Shown: positions 34,375 through 42,451 of the stretch, in pieces | Numbering within the stretch: position 1 is the first letter of the stretch | Layout of the letters: the number at the start of each line of letters is the position of its first letter | Assembly: GCA_963716585.1 (NCBI GenBank) | Contig: CAVQTN010000002.1 | Location: forward strand, 1,054,001 to 1,118,000 | DNA: 64,000 bases | DNA from: JAICUY01 sp963716585 | GTDB taxonomy: Bacteria; Chloroflexota; Limnocylindria; QHBO01 | Reading direction: 5' to 3' | Translations under genes and position numbers: made by a program | Notes under the pieces: generated by a model | What the model was told of the DNA's origin: nothing | The model's database searches: none | Seen by the model: only the letters and a program-made list of their open reading frames with translations

Positions 34375-34857
34375 ATGTCCACGGCCAACCGATTGCGCTC
34401 GACAGGCGCGGCACGCATGTCGCAGGCGCGCTGGCCCGACGTGCCGGACCGGCTCCGGCAGCGGGGCCTGCGCTGGACCCGCCAGCGACGCGCAGTCGTC
34501 GACGCGCTGGCGACCGCCAGCGGCCATGTGACCGCGGCGGAGCTCATCGAGCGCTGTCGTGCCGGGGATCCATCGACCACCCCGTCGACCGTCTATCGCA
34601 CGCTCGACGTGCTCGAGGAGCTGGGGCTGGTCCGCCACGGGCACGGGGTCGACGGCCGCGAGGAATTCCATGTTCAACCGACCGCCGAGCACGGCCACCT
34701 CTACTGTTCGTCGTGCGGCGGCCATTGGGAGATCGCCGACAGCCAGGCCGGCGACGTGCTCGATGCCTTCGCTTCGGCCGACGGCTTCCGCGTCGACCTG
34801 TCGCACATGACGGTGGTCGGCATCTGTCGGGTCTGCGCAGCGGCGGGCCACCGGTGA
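34375..34857 (+). CDS. Fur family metalloregulator, probably Nur-like (nickel)
   Basis: 160-residue Fur-fold repressor. The winged helix is QRGLRWTRQRRAVVDALATASGHVTAAELI and TPSTVYRTLDVLEELGLV. The hinge/metal region has GREEFHVQPTAEHGHLYC, followed by structural zinc cysteines in YCSSCGG and ICRVC. Divergent pairing with a nickel transporter and the Nur-box-like palindrome make nickel the likely co-repressor; Zur or Fur specificity cannot be excluded from sequence. Its stop overlaps the GTG of the arginase-fold gene (GTGA), so the regulator and enzyme are one transcript. Confidence 0.9.
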   Translation: MSTANRLRSTGAARMSQARWPDVPDRLRQRGLRWTRQRRAVVDALATASGHVTAAELIERCRAGDPSTTPSTVYRTLDVLEELGLVRHGHGVDGREEFHVQPTAEHGHLYCSSCGGHWEIADSQAGDVLDAFASADGFRVDLSHMTVVGICRVCAAAGHR

Positions 34858-35717
34858 CCTTCCTGGGGCTGCCCGCCGCCTCGCCGGGCGACGCGGCCGA
34901 CATCGCGATCCTGGGCGTGCCCCTGGGCGTCTCCTATCCCGGCTCGGCCGATGCCTGCGCGGACGCTCCGGCGGCCGTCCGCGCGCGGTCGCAGCGCCTG
35001 GCGCGCTTCGTCGAGCACCACGACTTCGACCTCGACGGGCCGATGCTGCGCGGAGCGCTGCGCGTCGTCGACTGCGGCGACGTCTCGGGAGCCGAGGCCG
35101 CCGAAGGTGCGGTCCGAACGGTGCTGGCGGCCGGCGTCGTGCCGCTGGTCCTGGGCGGCGACGACTCGGTCCCCATCCCGGTGCTGCGTGCCTTCTCGAA
35201 GCCACTCAGCGTGGTGCAGGTGGACGCCCATCTCGATTTCCGCGACGAGATCCAGGGCGTGCGCCAGGGCTACTCGTCGACGATGCGCCGCGCCTCGGAG
35301 ATGGCGCACGTCGAGCGGATCGTGCAGGTCGGGCTACGTGGCGTGGGAAGCGCTCGCGCCTCCGACGTCGCCGATGCCCGCGCAGCCGGCAACCTGCTGG
35401 TCACCGCGCGCGAGCTGCATGAACGCGGGGTCGGTTGGCTGCTCGAGCAGCTTCCGGCTGGCGGCGAGGTCTTCGTCAGCTTCGATCTCGACGGACTTGA
35501 TCCGTCGGTCGCCGGCGCGGTCAGCGCGCCGTCGCCGGGCGGCCTGAGCTACGAAGAGGCATCCGACCTGTTCGCCGGGCTGGCCGGGCGCTGCCGCATC
35601 GCGGGCGCCGCCTTCACCGAGCTCGTGCCGTCGCGTGACGTCAACGAGCTCTCGGCGCTCATCGTCGTGCGGTTGCTGAGCCGGCTGATTGCAGCCATCG
35701 CCCGGAATCGCGGATGA
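34854..35717 (+). CDS. Arginase/agmatinase-fold ureohydrolase family protein
   Basis: 287-residue binuclear-metal hydrolase fold. Metal motifs VQVDAHLDFRD (Asp124, His126, Asp128) and FVSFDLDGLDPSVAG (Asp211, Asp213) are intact. The usual GGDHS motif reads GGDDS (Asp104 in place of the first metal-ligand His), and the substrate-loop His-Gly motif is replaced by GYSSTMRRASEM. So it is not a standard arginase or agmatinase. Coupling to a Nur-like regulator and nickel transporter suggests a nickel-dependent ureohydrolase acting on a guanidino compound (inference). The GTG 34854 start overlaps fur; its end overlaps the lipoprotein gene by ATGA. Confidence 0.85.
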   Translation: MTFLGLPAASPGDAADIAILGVPLGVSYPGSADACADAPAAVRARSQRLARFVEHHDFDLDGPMLRGALRVVDCGDVSGAEAAEGAVRTVLAAGVVPLVLGGDDSVPIPVLRAFSKPLSVVQVDAHLDFRDEIQGVRQGYSSTMRRASEMAHVERIVQVGLRGVGSARASDVADARAAGNLLVTARELHERGVGWLLEQLPAGGEVFVSFDLDGLDPSVAGAVSAPSPGGLSYEEASDLFAGLAGRCRIAGAAFTELVPSRDVNELSALIVVRLLSRLIAAIARNRG

Positions 35718-37009
35718 GGCTCGGCGGACTCCTCGTGGTGTCCGCGCTGCTGCTTTCCGCGTGCGACACGACGCCGTCACCCAGCCCGTCCATCGTCAGC
35801 AGCCTGAGCAGCGTCCTGACTCCGTCGGCCGCCGCGTCGCCGTCGTCGACTCCGTCCGCGACGGCGAAGCCACTCGCCGCCGGCAGCGTGGCCCAGGTTC
35901 TGGTCGACGGCCTCAACATCCGGTCGGCCGCGGCGAAATCGGCCTCCGCGGTGGGCGTTGTGCAGGCAGGCCAGCGCGTGGTCATCATCGACGGACCGCA
36001 GAGCGCCGATGGGTTCAGCTGGTATGAGGTCAGCCGCGGTCGCGACGCGGCACGCGGCTGGCTGGCGGCGGGCTCGGCCGCCGCTCCGTGGCTGACACCT
36101 GTGACGAGTGGCCGGTTGGCGGCGCGCTACCAGGATGGACCGCGCGTCGGGATCGGGCTGCTGGATTCTGACGGCGGGAATCCGCTGGTGCTCGAGGGAG
36201 CACCGACTCGCATCGCATGGTCGCCCGACGGCCATCGCGTCGCCTTCGCGCAGCCTGGGCTGGCACCCGGCAGCGCGGAGATCTTCGTCATGCACGCGGA
36301 CGGCACCGGGCGCGAGCCCATCGCCGACGGCAGCCAGTTCGCCTGGTCGCCCGACAGCACGCGGCTGGCAGTTCCGGAGGGAGATCGGATAACGCTGCGC
36401 TCGGCTGACGATGGGCGAGACCTTGGGCGGCTGGCCCTGGGTCGCGTGACGGCGCTTGCCGATCTCGCCTGGTCGCCTGACAGCCGGCTGATCGCCTTCA
36501 CCGCCGCCGGCAGGACGGCCGCCGATCGTGATGTGCACGTCATGCGCTCCGACACGGGCGCGCTCGCCGACCTGACCAATGGCGGACGGCACTCGACTCC
36601 CGTCTGGTCGCCGTCAGCCAACCGGCTGGTCTTCAACTCGCCGGACGGCGTCCTGATCAGCGACCCGGCCGGCGCTGACGTGCGCAAGCTCAGCGATGGG
36701 ACGGTGGCTCCCGGCGCATGGTCCCCCGATGGCCTGCTGGTGCTGATCAGCCGCTTCGGCAGTCTCGACGCGCTCGACCTGCGGCTCCAGGGGTCGGGGA
36801 CCCTCGCTTCGGACGATGCGAGCTCGATCGTGCGCGACGGCTCCTGGTCGCCGGACGGCACGCGGATCCTCTACAGCCGGGTCGCGAAGCAGGGCGACGC
36901 GGTGCAGATCTGGACCGCCAACCCGGACGGCAGCGGCGCCGCCCAGGTCCCCGGCGCTGCGGGGATCGCGTCCTGGCAGTCGGTGCTGGGCGACCCTGCC
37001 ACCGGGTGA
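35714..37009 (+). CDS. Lipoprotein with SH3b-like domain and TolB/WD40-like beta-propeller
   Basis: 431-residue exported protein. The signal is MRLGGLLVVSALLLSAC with Cys17 as lipid attachment, followed by a 35-residue Ser/Pro/Thr linker. A bacterial SH3-like domain follows at about 55-125 (VDGLNIRSAAAKSASAVGVVQAGQRVVIIDGP, FSWYEV, RGWLAA), then six or so propeller blades each with the TolB/PD40 pattern (IAWSPDGHRVAFA, FAWSPDSTRLAV, LAWSPDSRLIAF, GSWSPDGTRILY). Such proteins bind cell-envelope partners; the ligand is unknown. It overlaps the ureohydrolase-like gene by ATGA and may be a passenger in that operon. Confidence 0.85.
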   Translation: MRLGGLLVVSALLLSACDTTPSPSPSIVSSLSSVLTPSAAASPSSTPSATAKPLAAGSVAQVLVDGLNIRSAAAKSASAVGVVQAGQRVVIIDGPQSADGFSWYEVSRGRDAARGWLAAGSAAAPWLTPVTSGRLAARYQDGPRVGIGLLDSDGGNPLVLEGAPTRIAWSPDGHRVAFAQPGLAPGSAEIFVMHADGTGREPIADGSQFAWSPDSTRLAVPEGDRITLRSADDGRDLGRLALGRVTALADLAWSPDSRLIAFTAAGRTAADRDVHVMRSDTGALADLTNGGRHSTPVWSPSANRLVFNSPDGVLISDPAGADVRKLSDGTVAPGAWSPDGLLVLISRFGSLDALDLRLQGSGTLASDDASSIVRDGSWSPDGTRILYSRVAKQGDAVQIWTANPDGSGAAQVPGAAGIASWQSVLGDPATG

Positions 37010-37139
37010 CGGACCCGCTGGGCTACACGCCTGCCAGGCGATGCGCCTCCTTCTGCAGGCTGGCGCACCCGACCTTGAGCGCTCCCCGTAGACTTGTCGG
37101 AGGCCGACCCATTCGACCGATGACAGGAGGCTTCCACCC

Positions 37140-37733
37140 ATGACGCAGTCCGCGCCCCCTCCAGCGACCCCGCCCCAGGACACGTCCCACCAAGAGCCCG
37201 TTGAGCCCACCGGGGCTCCCGCGCCGCCGGCTCCGGCCTATCCGCCCGCGGCCGCACCTCCGCCCGGCTACCAGTGGCCGGGTGCACCACCCGTCCCGCC
37301 GGCGCGTCCCGGCATGGTGACCACCGCTGCGATCGTGCTGATCGTGCTCGGTGTGCTCACCGCGATCGTCGGCCTGTTTGCGCTGCTGGCCGCCTCGATC
37401 TTCACCAGCGGGATGGACATCCCAGGCCTCGAACAGTTCGGGACCAACGCGGCGGGGGCCATCGGCGGCGCGGTGGCCATCATCGGCGGGGTGATCATCG
37501 TCTTCGGCGTGCTCCAGGTGGTCAGCGGCATCAACCTGTTCTCGGCACGCAGCTGGGCACGGATCCTGGGGATCGTGCTGGCGGTGATCGGCGCACTCTT
37601 CGGGCTGCTGGCAGCCATTCCGAGCTCCAACCCGCAGGCCGGCACTTCGCCGGTCTTCGGGATCATCCTGCTGGCCGCCAACGTGTTCGTGATCTGGTCA
37701 CTCGCGACGAGCGGGCGGTATTTCACGCGGTAG
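37140..37733 (+). CDS. Proline-rich N-terminus, four-helix membrane protein (DUF4064/DUF2127-like layout)
   Basis: 197-residue protein. The first 58 residues are Pro/Ala-rich and disordered (PPPATPPQD, APAPPAPAYPPAAAPPPG). Four hydrophobic helices follow: TTAAIVLIVLGVLTAIVGLF, AGAIGGAVAIIGGVIIVFG, ARILGIVLAVIGALFGLLAA and VFGIILLAANVFVIWSLATS. A Pro-rich tail followed by this helix pattern is common in actinobacterial-type membrane proteins of unknown role. AGGAGG precedes ATG 37140 by nine bases, and TAGACT at about 37090 may be its -10. Confidence 0.8.
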   Translation: MTQSAPPPATPPQDTSHQEPVEPTGAPAPPAPAYPPAAAPPPGYQWPGAPPVPPARPGMVTTAAIVLIVLGVLTAIVGLFALLAASIFTSGMDIPGLEQFGTNAAGAIGGAVAIIGGVIIVFGVLQVVSGINLFSARSWARILGIVLAVIGALFGLLAAIPSSNPQAGTSPVFGIILLAANVFVIWSLATSGRYFTR

Positions 37734-38114
37734 CCGTTGGGCTGCCGCTGCGGGGAGTTACAGCATCTGCCGGCGCGCCGAACGACATCTCCGCCGTTGA
37801 CCGTTTGAGGCCGTGACAGCCGGGCCCTCGCGGCGATGTGCCGGGCCGGACCGGCGCTGGCCGGCGGCCGCTCGTACCGCGAGTCAATAGGGGAACGAGG
37901 GAGCGGAACGGAGGACCTCCTTCCGATTCGAGTCGTACGGCGCCAGGAATGGGGAAGGAGCTGCGCCTCATTCCGGCACTGACTCGCAGTACGAGTGAGG
38001 CGCGGGGTGGCGAGCGGCGCGCCGCGTCGAACAAGCGCCATGACTTCATCCGCTGGGCGTGCCGCGGCTTTCCGTGAAGAACGGCCGATGGATCGGTCAC
38101 CGGCCGACAGGGCG
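37734..38114. other. 381-bp intergenic region with two strong hairpins
   Basis: No supported gene. Hairpin 1 (37905-37924): GGAA-c-GGAG / CTCC-TTCC around GAC. Hairpin 2 (37965-38001): outer stem GCCTC/GAGGC, inner stem ACTCG/CGAGT with a CAGTA loop and a 12-nt left bulge. There is also a cluster of CGTACG/GTACGAG-like words. It could be a small RNA or convergent-transcription boundary; no T tract marks a terminator. Confidence 0.45.
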
Positions 38115-38954
38115 CTAGCGCACGTCCAGCGTGGCGTTCGCCCGTGAGCTGCGCTCCAGGTAGCTGAACAGGAAGAAGGCGACGACCGCGTAGGCGATGC
38201 CGATCGCCAGCTCGACCAGGATCAGGCCGCCCACATCGGCCAGCCCTGCGCCGTCAGCGGCCTGCCGGACCGCTTCCAGGCCGTGGGTGAACGGCAGGAC
38301 CTGGCTGATGACCTGCATCCAGCCGGGCAGCTCCGACACCGGGATGTTCACGCCGCAGAACAGGAGGAAGGCCATCATCAGCAGGTTCGCGCCGAACAGC
38401 CCGTCGCGAAGGCGCAACGAGATGGAGCCCTGCAGCGCCCCGATGGCCGTGCACGAGAAGACGGTGACGATCAACGCCAGCCCGACGACGCCCAGCGATG
38501 AGGGCGCGATCCGCACGCCCAGGAATACGACGCCGACGACGAAGGCGTAGACCGATACGAACAGGGCGTTGGCCAGGAATGGCAGGAAGCGGCCGGCGAA
38601 CAGCGCAACGCGGTTGGCGGGCGTGGCCAGCAGCGCGGGAAGTGTCCCGAACCAGCGCTCGTTGGCGATGGCCATCGTCATCCCGAACACCCCGGCCAGC
38701 GCCGAGACCTGCACCGCGTTGCCGATCGCGAAGTAGGCCGGTGAGCGGCCGCTGGCGTACGAGCCAAGCGCGGCGAAGAAGAGCAGCTGGAAGGTCGGGC
38801 CGCCGATGAGCGTGGGGATGTAGATCGACGGCCGCGCCCAGTTGAACAGCATCCCGTAGCTCAGCAATCCGCCGTGCCAGAAGACGCGCCACGCGGTGCG
38901 CAACGAATCGGGGCGGATGAGCGGGGCACGCAGCGCGACCGCGGGGGCGCTCAC
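38115..38954 (-). CDS. ABC-2 type transporter permease
   Basis: 279-residue integral membrane subunit of an ABC-2 exporter: TAWRVFWHGGLLSYGMLFNW and PTLIGGPTFQLLFFAALG at the N-terminus, then six membrane helices including GRFLPFLANALFVSVYAFVVG and LLMMAFLLFCGVNIPVSELPGWMQVISQVLP, the usual NodJ/DrrB-like conserved block. The GTG 38954 start overlaps the upstream permease stop (GTGA). It works with the other permease and the ATPase at 39741 as a heteromeric exporter; the substrate is unknown. Confidence 0.85.
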   Translation of the reverse strand: MSAPAVALRAPLIRPDSLRTAWRVFWHGGLLSYGMLFNWARPSIYIPTLIGGPTFQLLFFAALGSYASGRSPAYFAIGNAVQVSALAGVFGMTMAIANERWFGTLPALLATPANRVALFAGRFLPFLANALFVSVYAFVVGVVFLGVRIAPSSLGVVGLALIVTVFSCTAIGALQGSISLRLRDGLFGANLLMMAFLLFCGVNIPVSELPGWMQVISQVLPFTHGLEAVRQAADGAGLADVGGLILVELAIGIAYAVVAFFLFSYLERSSRANATLDVR

Positions 38955-39736
38955 TGGAGCGACAGCGTCGCGTCGCGGCGCGCCTTCTGCAGCACGTAGC
39001 GCAGCGCGACGCGTGAGCCGGCGTAGTAGACCATCGCCAGCACGACGCACATCAGCATGGCGAACAGTGGCGTCGCCGCGTCACGTCCCAGGGCTGCCCC
39101 CCGGATCGCTTCCATGCCCCACGTCGGCGCCAGCAGCCACGAGAGCGGCCGCACCCAGAACGGGAGCGTGGCGATGGGCACCAGCAGGCCGGCGACCAGC
39201 CAGATCGGGTACTCCAGCAGGTTGCCGAGCGCATTGGCGTGGCGGTACAGCACGAAGGTGGTGGCGATGAGCATGCCCAGGGCGCCCAGGGAGAGCACCG
39301 CGGCGAACAGGGCGAACGGCAGCAGCAGCGGGAACGATGCCTGGATGGGCATGCCGAACAGGATCACGCCCCACAGCAGCGTGGTGCCGATCCCGTAGAA
39401 GCCCAGGATCACCGCACCGAACGTCTGCCCGGCCAGGATGAAGTCGTAGCGCGTCGGCGCGTTGACGAGCAGCTCCAGCGTCCCCTCCCAGCGCTGCCAG
39501 GCGATGGCCCCGCCGCAGCCGAAGAGGGTGGTGCTCCACACGCCCATCATCCCGCTTCCCAGCGCGGCGTAGAGCAAGGTCTGCTTCGAATCGCCGCCGC
39601 CGAGCTGGAAGAGGAAGAAGGCGAGGGTCGCGAAGATGAGCGGCGTGATGAAGGTCGTCAGCACGAAGAACTCGCTCATCAGCAGCATCTTCATGTTGAA
39701 CCAGGTCACGGCCCAGATGACGTGCAGCGTGCGCAT
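38951..39736 (-). CDS. ABC-2 type transporter permease
   Basis: 261-residue six-helix ABC-2 permease: MRTLHVIWAVTWFNMKMLLM, FVLTTFITPLIFATLAFFLF, a conserved interfacial region WQRWEGTLELLVNAPTRY (contact with the ATPase) and the C-terminal LEYPIWLVAGLLVPIATLPFWVRPLSWLLAPTW. It sits 4 bp after the ATPase stop and overlaps the second permease. The pair with one ATPase resembles antibiotic or lipid exporters. Confidence 0.85.
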   Translation of the reverse strand: MRTLHVIWAVTWFNMKMLLMSEFFVLTTFITPLIFATLAFFLFQLGGGDSKQTLLYAALGSGMMGVWSTTLFGCGGAIAWQRWEGTLELLVNAPTRYDFILAGQTFGAVILGFYGIGTTLLWGVILFGMPIQASFPLLLPFALFAAVLSLGALGMLIATTFVLYRHANALGNLLEYPIWLVAGLLVPIATLPFWVRPLSWLLAPTWGMEAIRGAALGRDAATPLFAMLMCVVLAMVYYAGSRVALRYVLQKARRDATLSLQ

Positions 39737-39740
39737 CGGT

Positions 39741-40841
39741 CTAACCCTGGCCTGAGACCGATGCGGCACGGGCCGCCTCGTCGTCCGTGCCGGTCCGGGC
39801 GATCAGGTCGATGTAGGCATCCTCGAGCGTCGGCTCGCGGGTCACCACCTTGCCGATGCGGGTGTCGCCCAGCAGCCCCATCAGGCGTTGCGTCATCTGC
39901 GCGCCCTTGTCCGACTGGACGAGCAGGATCTCCGCCTGGTCGCGCTCCTCGGTGTTGACGGCCACGACGTCGGCATCGGCGCGCAGGCGCTCGATCGCCT
40001 CGGGCGTGACGCCGAACGTCTCGATCTCGACGATCGTGCGGTTGACGACCGCCGCCTTCAGATCGGCGCCGGTGCCCTCGGCCACGATGCGCCCGTCGTT
40101 GATGACCGCGATCCGGTCGCAGAGGGCATCGGCCTCGAACATGTAGTGCGTGGTCAGCAGCACCGTCTTGCCGGCCTCGACCAGACCCTTGACCGTGTGG
40201 CGCAGCTCCCTTGCGCCGACCGGATCGAGGCCGATCGACGGCTCGTCCAGGAAGACGACCTGCGGGTCGTGCAGCAGGCCACGCGCGATGTGCAGCCGCT
40301 GCCGCATGCCGCGGCTGTAGCCCTCGACCTTCTCGTTGATCCGGGCGCTCAGCCCCACCATCTCCACCAGCTCCGCAATCCGTGGCTCCTGTCGATCGGG
40401 GTCCACGCCGTACAGCTCGGCGAAGTACTTGAGGTTGTCGTGGCCACTGACCCGGTCGTACAGGCCGCGATCGCCGCCGAAGACGTAGCCGATGCGCCTC
40501 CGCACCTCCGTGGTCTCGGTCACCACGTCATGGCCCATGACCCGCGCCGTGCCGCTCGTCGGCAGCAGCAGCGTGATCAGCATCTTGATGATGGTGGTCT
40601 TGCCGGCGCCGTTGGGTCCGAGCAGCCCGAAGAGCTCTCCAGGCTCGACCGCAAAGCTCACGCCCTTGACCGCGGGCACGTCGATCTTCTTGCGCCGCAG
40701 CACCCCGAGGTGCGTGCGGTACGTCCGCACGAGGTCGATCGCCTCGATCGCAGGCGCGTCGCCGCGATCGTGCGGGACCCGATCGGCTCGCGTTTCGGGC
40801 ATGGCGGGTCTGCGGTCGGTCATCGTCATGGAGTCCGTCAT
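39741..40841 (-). CDS. ABC transporter ATP-binding protein (DrrA-like)
   Basis: 366-residue ATPase of an ABC-2 exporter. Walker A LLGPNGAGKTT, Q-loop-type FGGDRGLYDRV, signature YSRGMRQRLHIARG (degenerate LSGGQ), Walker B VVFLDEPSIGLDPVG and the H-loop TTHYMFEADALC are present. A roughly 60-residue C-terminal domain (VVAVNTEERDQAEILLVQ) follows, as in DrrA/NatA types. ATG 40841 is used; other in-frame ATGs follow within 15 codons. It is first in the operon with two permeases. The long antisense-looking frame continuing beyond 40841 is not part of it. Confidence 0.92.
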   Translation of the reverse strand: MTDSMTMTDRRPAMPETRADRVPHDRGDAPAIEAIDLVRTYRTHLGVLRRKKIDVPAVKGVSFAVEPGELFGLLGPNGAGKTTIIKMLITLLLPTSGTARVMGHDVVTETTEVRRRIGYVFGGDRGLYDRVSGHDNLKYFAELYGVDPDRQEPRIAELVEMVGLSARINEKVEGYSRGMRQRLHIARGLLHDPQVVFLDEPSIGLDPVGARELRHTVKGLVEAGKTVLLTTHYMFEADALCDRIAVINDGRIVAEGTGADLKAAVVNRTIVEIETFGVTPEAIERLRADADVVAVNTEERDQAEILLVQSDKGAQMTQRLMGLLGDTRIGKVVTREPTLEDAYIDLIARTGTDDEAARAASVSGQG

Positions 40842-40861
40842 TCTATCCGCGCAAACGGCCG

Positions 40862-41857
40862 CTAGAACCAGTCCTTCGCGCGGAAATAGGCCACCGCCAG
40901 CAGGGCCAGCAGCACCATCGCCGCGATCGAGATCCAGAACCCCAGCGGCGCGTCCAGGCCCGGAATCGCGTGGAAGTTCATGCCGTAGATGCTGGCGACG
41001 AGCGTCGGCAGCATGATCACCACCGTGAACGCGGTGAGGCGCTTCATGATCTCGTTCAGGTTGTTGCTGGTCACGCTCAGGTTGGCGTCGAGCGTCGACG
41101 CGATCAGGTCCCGGTACAGGTCGAGCTGGTCGAGGACCCGCACGAGGTGGTCGTACAGGTCCTGGTAGTAGGGAGCGGCGGCGTCGTCGATGAGCTCGAT
41201 CTCGCGGCGAAGCAGCTTGTTGGCGACGTCCCGCTGCGGAGCCAGGACACGTCGAAGCTCCAGCAGCTCGCGCTTGATGGCCAGCACCTCGCGCAGCGTG
41301 ACGCGATCCTGCTTGCCGGCGATGATCCGGTCCTCGAGCGCATCGATTCGCTCCGAGAGACGGTCGAGCAGCGGGAAATAGCCGTCGACCACGGCGTCCA
41401 GGATCGCGTACAGCAACGCGCCGACCGAATGGCCGATGCTGCTCACCGGCTGCTGGACGCGGGTCGTGACCTCCTCGATGCCCGGCGACCTGCCCCAATG
41501 CACGCTGACGAGCGAGTCCGGTGCGGCGAACAGGTGGATCTCGCCGAGGTCGAAGAAGCGCCCACTCCGCCGCGTCGGGCGCACCTCGTAGGTGACCACC
41601 ACGTGCTGGCCCGGGTACGTGTCGACCTTCGGCCGCTGCCGCCGCTTGCGCAGATCCTCGACCGCCAGCGGATGCAGGTCGAACTCGCGTTGCAGCAGGG
41701 CGATATCGTCGTCCTGCGGGTCGCCGATATCGAGCCACACGATGGTCTGCGGCTTGGCGCGCAGCTCGCGGATGTCGTCCAGGCTGCTCGTGGCCAGGAT
41801 GCGCGACGAGCCGCCCGGCTCCAGCACGATGCAGGTGTGCGTGCCGTGGTTGCTCAT
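40862..41857 (-). CDS. corA: CorA-type magnesium/divalent-cation transporter
   Basis: 331-residue CorA family channel. It has a large soluble N-terminal funnel domain with long helices (VLAIKRELLELRRVLAPQRD, LDQLDLYRDLIASTLDANLSV) and two C-terminal membrane helices separated by the signature YGMNF (residues near 290) with the loop HAIPGLDAPLGF. It transports Mg2+, possibly Co2+ or Ni2+, along its gradient. TACACT eight bases before ATG 41857 may be its -10. It is transcribed alone. Confidence 0.95.
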   Translation of the reverse strand: MSNHGTHTCIVLEPGGSSRILATSSLDDIRELRAKPQTIVWLDIGDPQDDDIALLQREFDLHPLAVEDLRKRRQRPKVDTYPGQHVVVTYEVRPTRRSGRFFDLGEIHLFAAPDSLVSVHWGRSPGIEEVTTRVQQPVSSIGHSVGALLYAILDAVVDGYFPLLDRLSERIDALEDRIIAGKQDRVTLREVLAIKRELLELRRVLAPQRDVANKLLRREIELIDDAAAPYYQDLYDHLVRVLDQLDLYRDLIASTLDANLSVTSNNLNEIMKRLTAFTVVIMLPTLVASIYGMNFHAIPGLDAPLGFWISIAAMVLLALLAVAYFRAKDWF

Positions 41858-41865
41858 GAGCGTGG

Positions 41866-41871
41866 AGTGTA
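41866..41871 (-). promoter_or_regulatory. -10 element TACACT before corA
   Basis: Minus-strand TACACT followed by eight bases and ATG 41857. No Shine-Dalgarno sequence is seen, so a leaderless or very short-leader transcript is likely. Confidence 0.4.
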
Positions 41872-41953
41872 GGCCTCGTCACGGCTGGCGAACGCGCTTG
41901 ACCGGCAGGTGGCCGCAATCCGCTATAGTGGAGTAGCCGATTTCCAACGGAGA

Positions 41954-42451
41954 ATGAATTCCCGCATGCCGTGGCTACCCGAGCCGGTCGAGCGCCTGCT
42001 GAACGCCGCCCTCGTCGGCGAGCTGACCGTCATACGCGCCGATGGCCGCGCCGTCAGCCATCCGCTCATCCCACTCTACGACGGCGAGCGGATCCTCATG
42101 CACTCGAGCACGCTGTTCAGCAGGAAGCTCGAGCACATGAAGGCCAACCCGCGTGTGGCGGTATCGCTCTCGGACCCGGTCGGCAACCGCGGGCTGACCG
42201 ACCGGGCCACCATCCAGGGCGACGCGCGGGTCATCGAGGACGACCCGCATCGGCAGTGGGAGAAGCTGGTGCTGGAGCTGTGGCGGGCGAAAGAGCCGGC
42301 AATCGACGATTTCCTCAAGGCCCGCGTGGCGCTGCCGCTCTTCTTCGAGCGAGCGGTGATCGCCATCACGCCACGTCGTTGCCTGTTCTGGCCGGGCGGC
42401 GACACGTCGAAGCTTCCTGTCGTCACCGACGCGCCGGGGGTGGCGGCGTGA
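41954..42451 (+). CDS. PPOX-class (flavin split-barrel) family protein
   Basis: 165-residue pyridoxamine-5'-phosphate-oxidase-like fold: LPEPVERLLNAALVGELTVIRADGRAVSHPLIPLYDGERILMHS, then SRKLEHMKANPRVAVSLSDP, DRATIQGDARVIEDDPH and the C-terminal FFERAVIAITPRRCLFWPGG. Such proteins bind FMN or F420 and act in redox reactions or as haem-binding proteins. ATG 41954 is used; ATG 41966 is a possible start because GGAGA is only one base before the first. It overlaps the next gene by GTGA, so the two PPOX domains are probably functional partners. Confidence 0.85.
   Translation: MNSRMPWLPEPVERLLNAALVGELTVIRADGRAVSHPLIPLYDGERILMHSSTLFSRKLEHMKANPRVAVSLSDPVGNRGLTDRATIQGDARVIEDDPHRQWEKLVLELWRAKEPAIDDFLKARVALPLFFERAVIAITPRRCLFWPGGDTSKLPVVTDAPGVAA

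Noticed and set aside
37838..38077. 79-residue plus-strand frame in the 37.7-38.1 kb gap
   Set aside because: No ribosome site or domain, and Arg/Pro-rich composition. The segment is better described by its hairpins.
41971..42447. Upstream extension of the MenA fusion in the same frame
   Set aside because: The extension runs through the PPOX gene in another frame and has an Arg/Ala/Pro-rich shadow composition. GTG 42448 overlaps the stop as GTGA.
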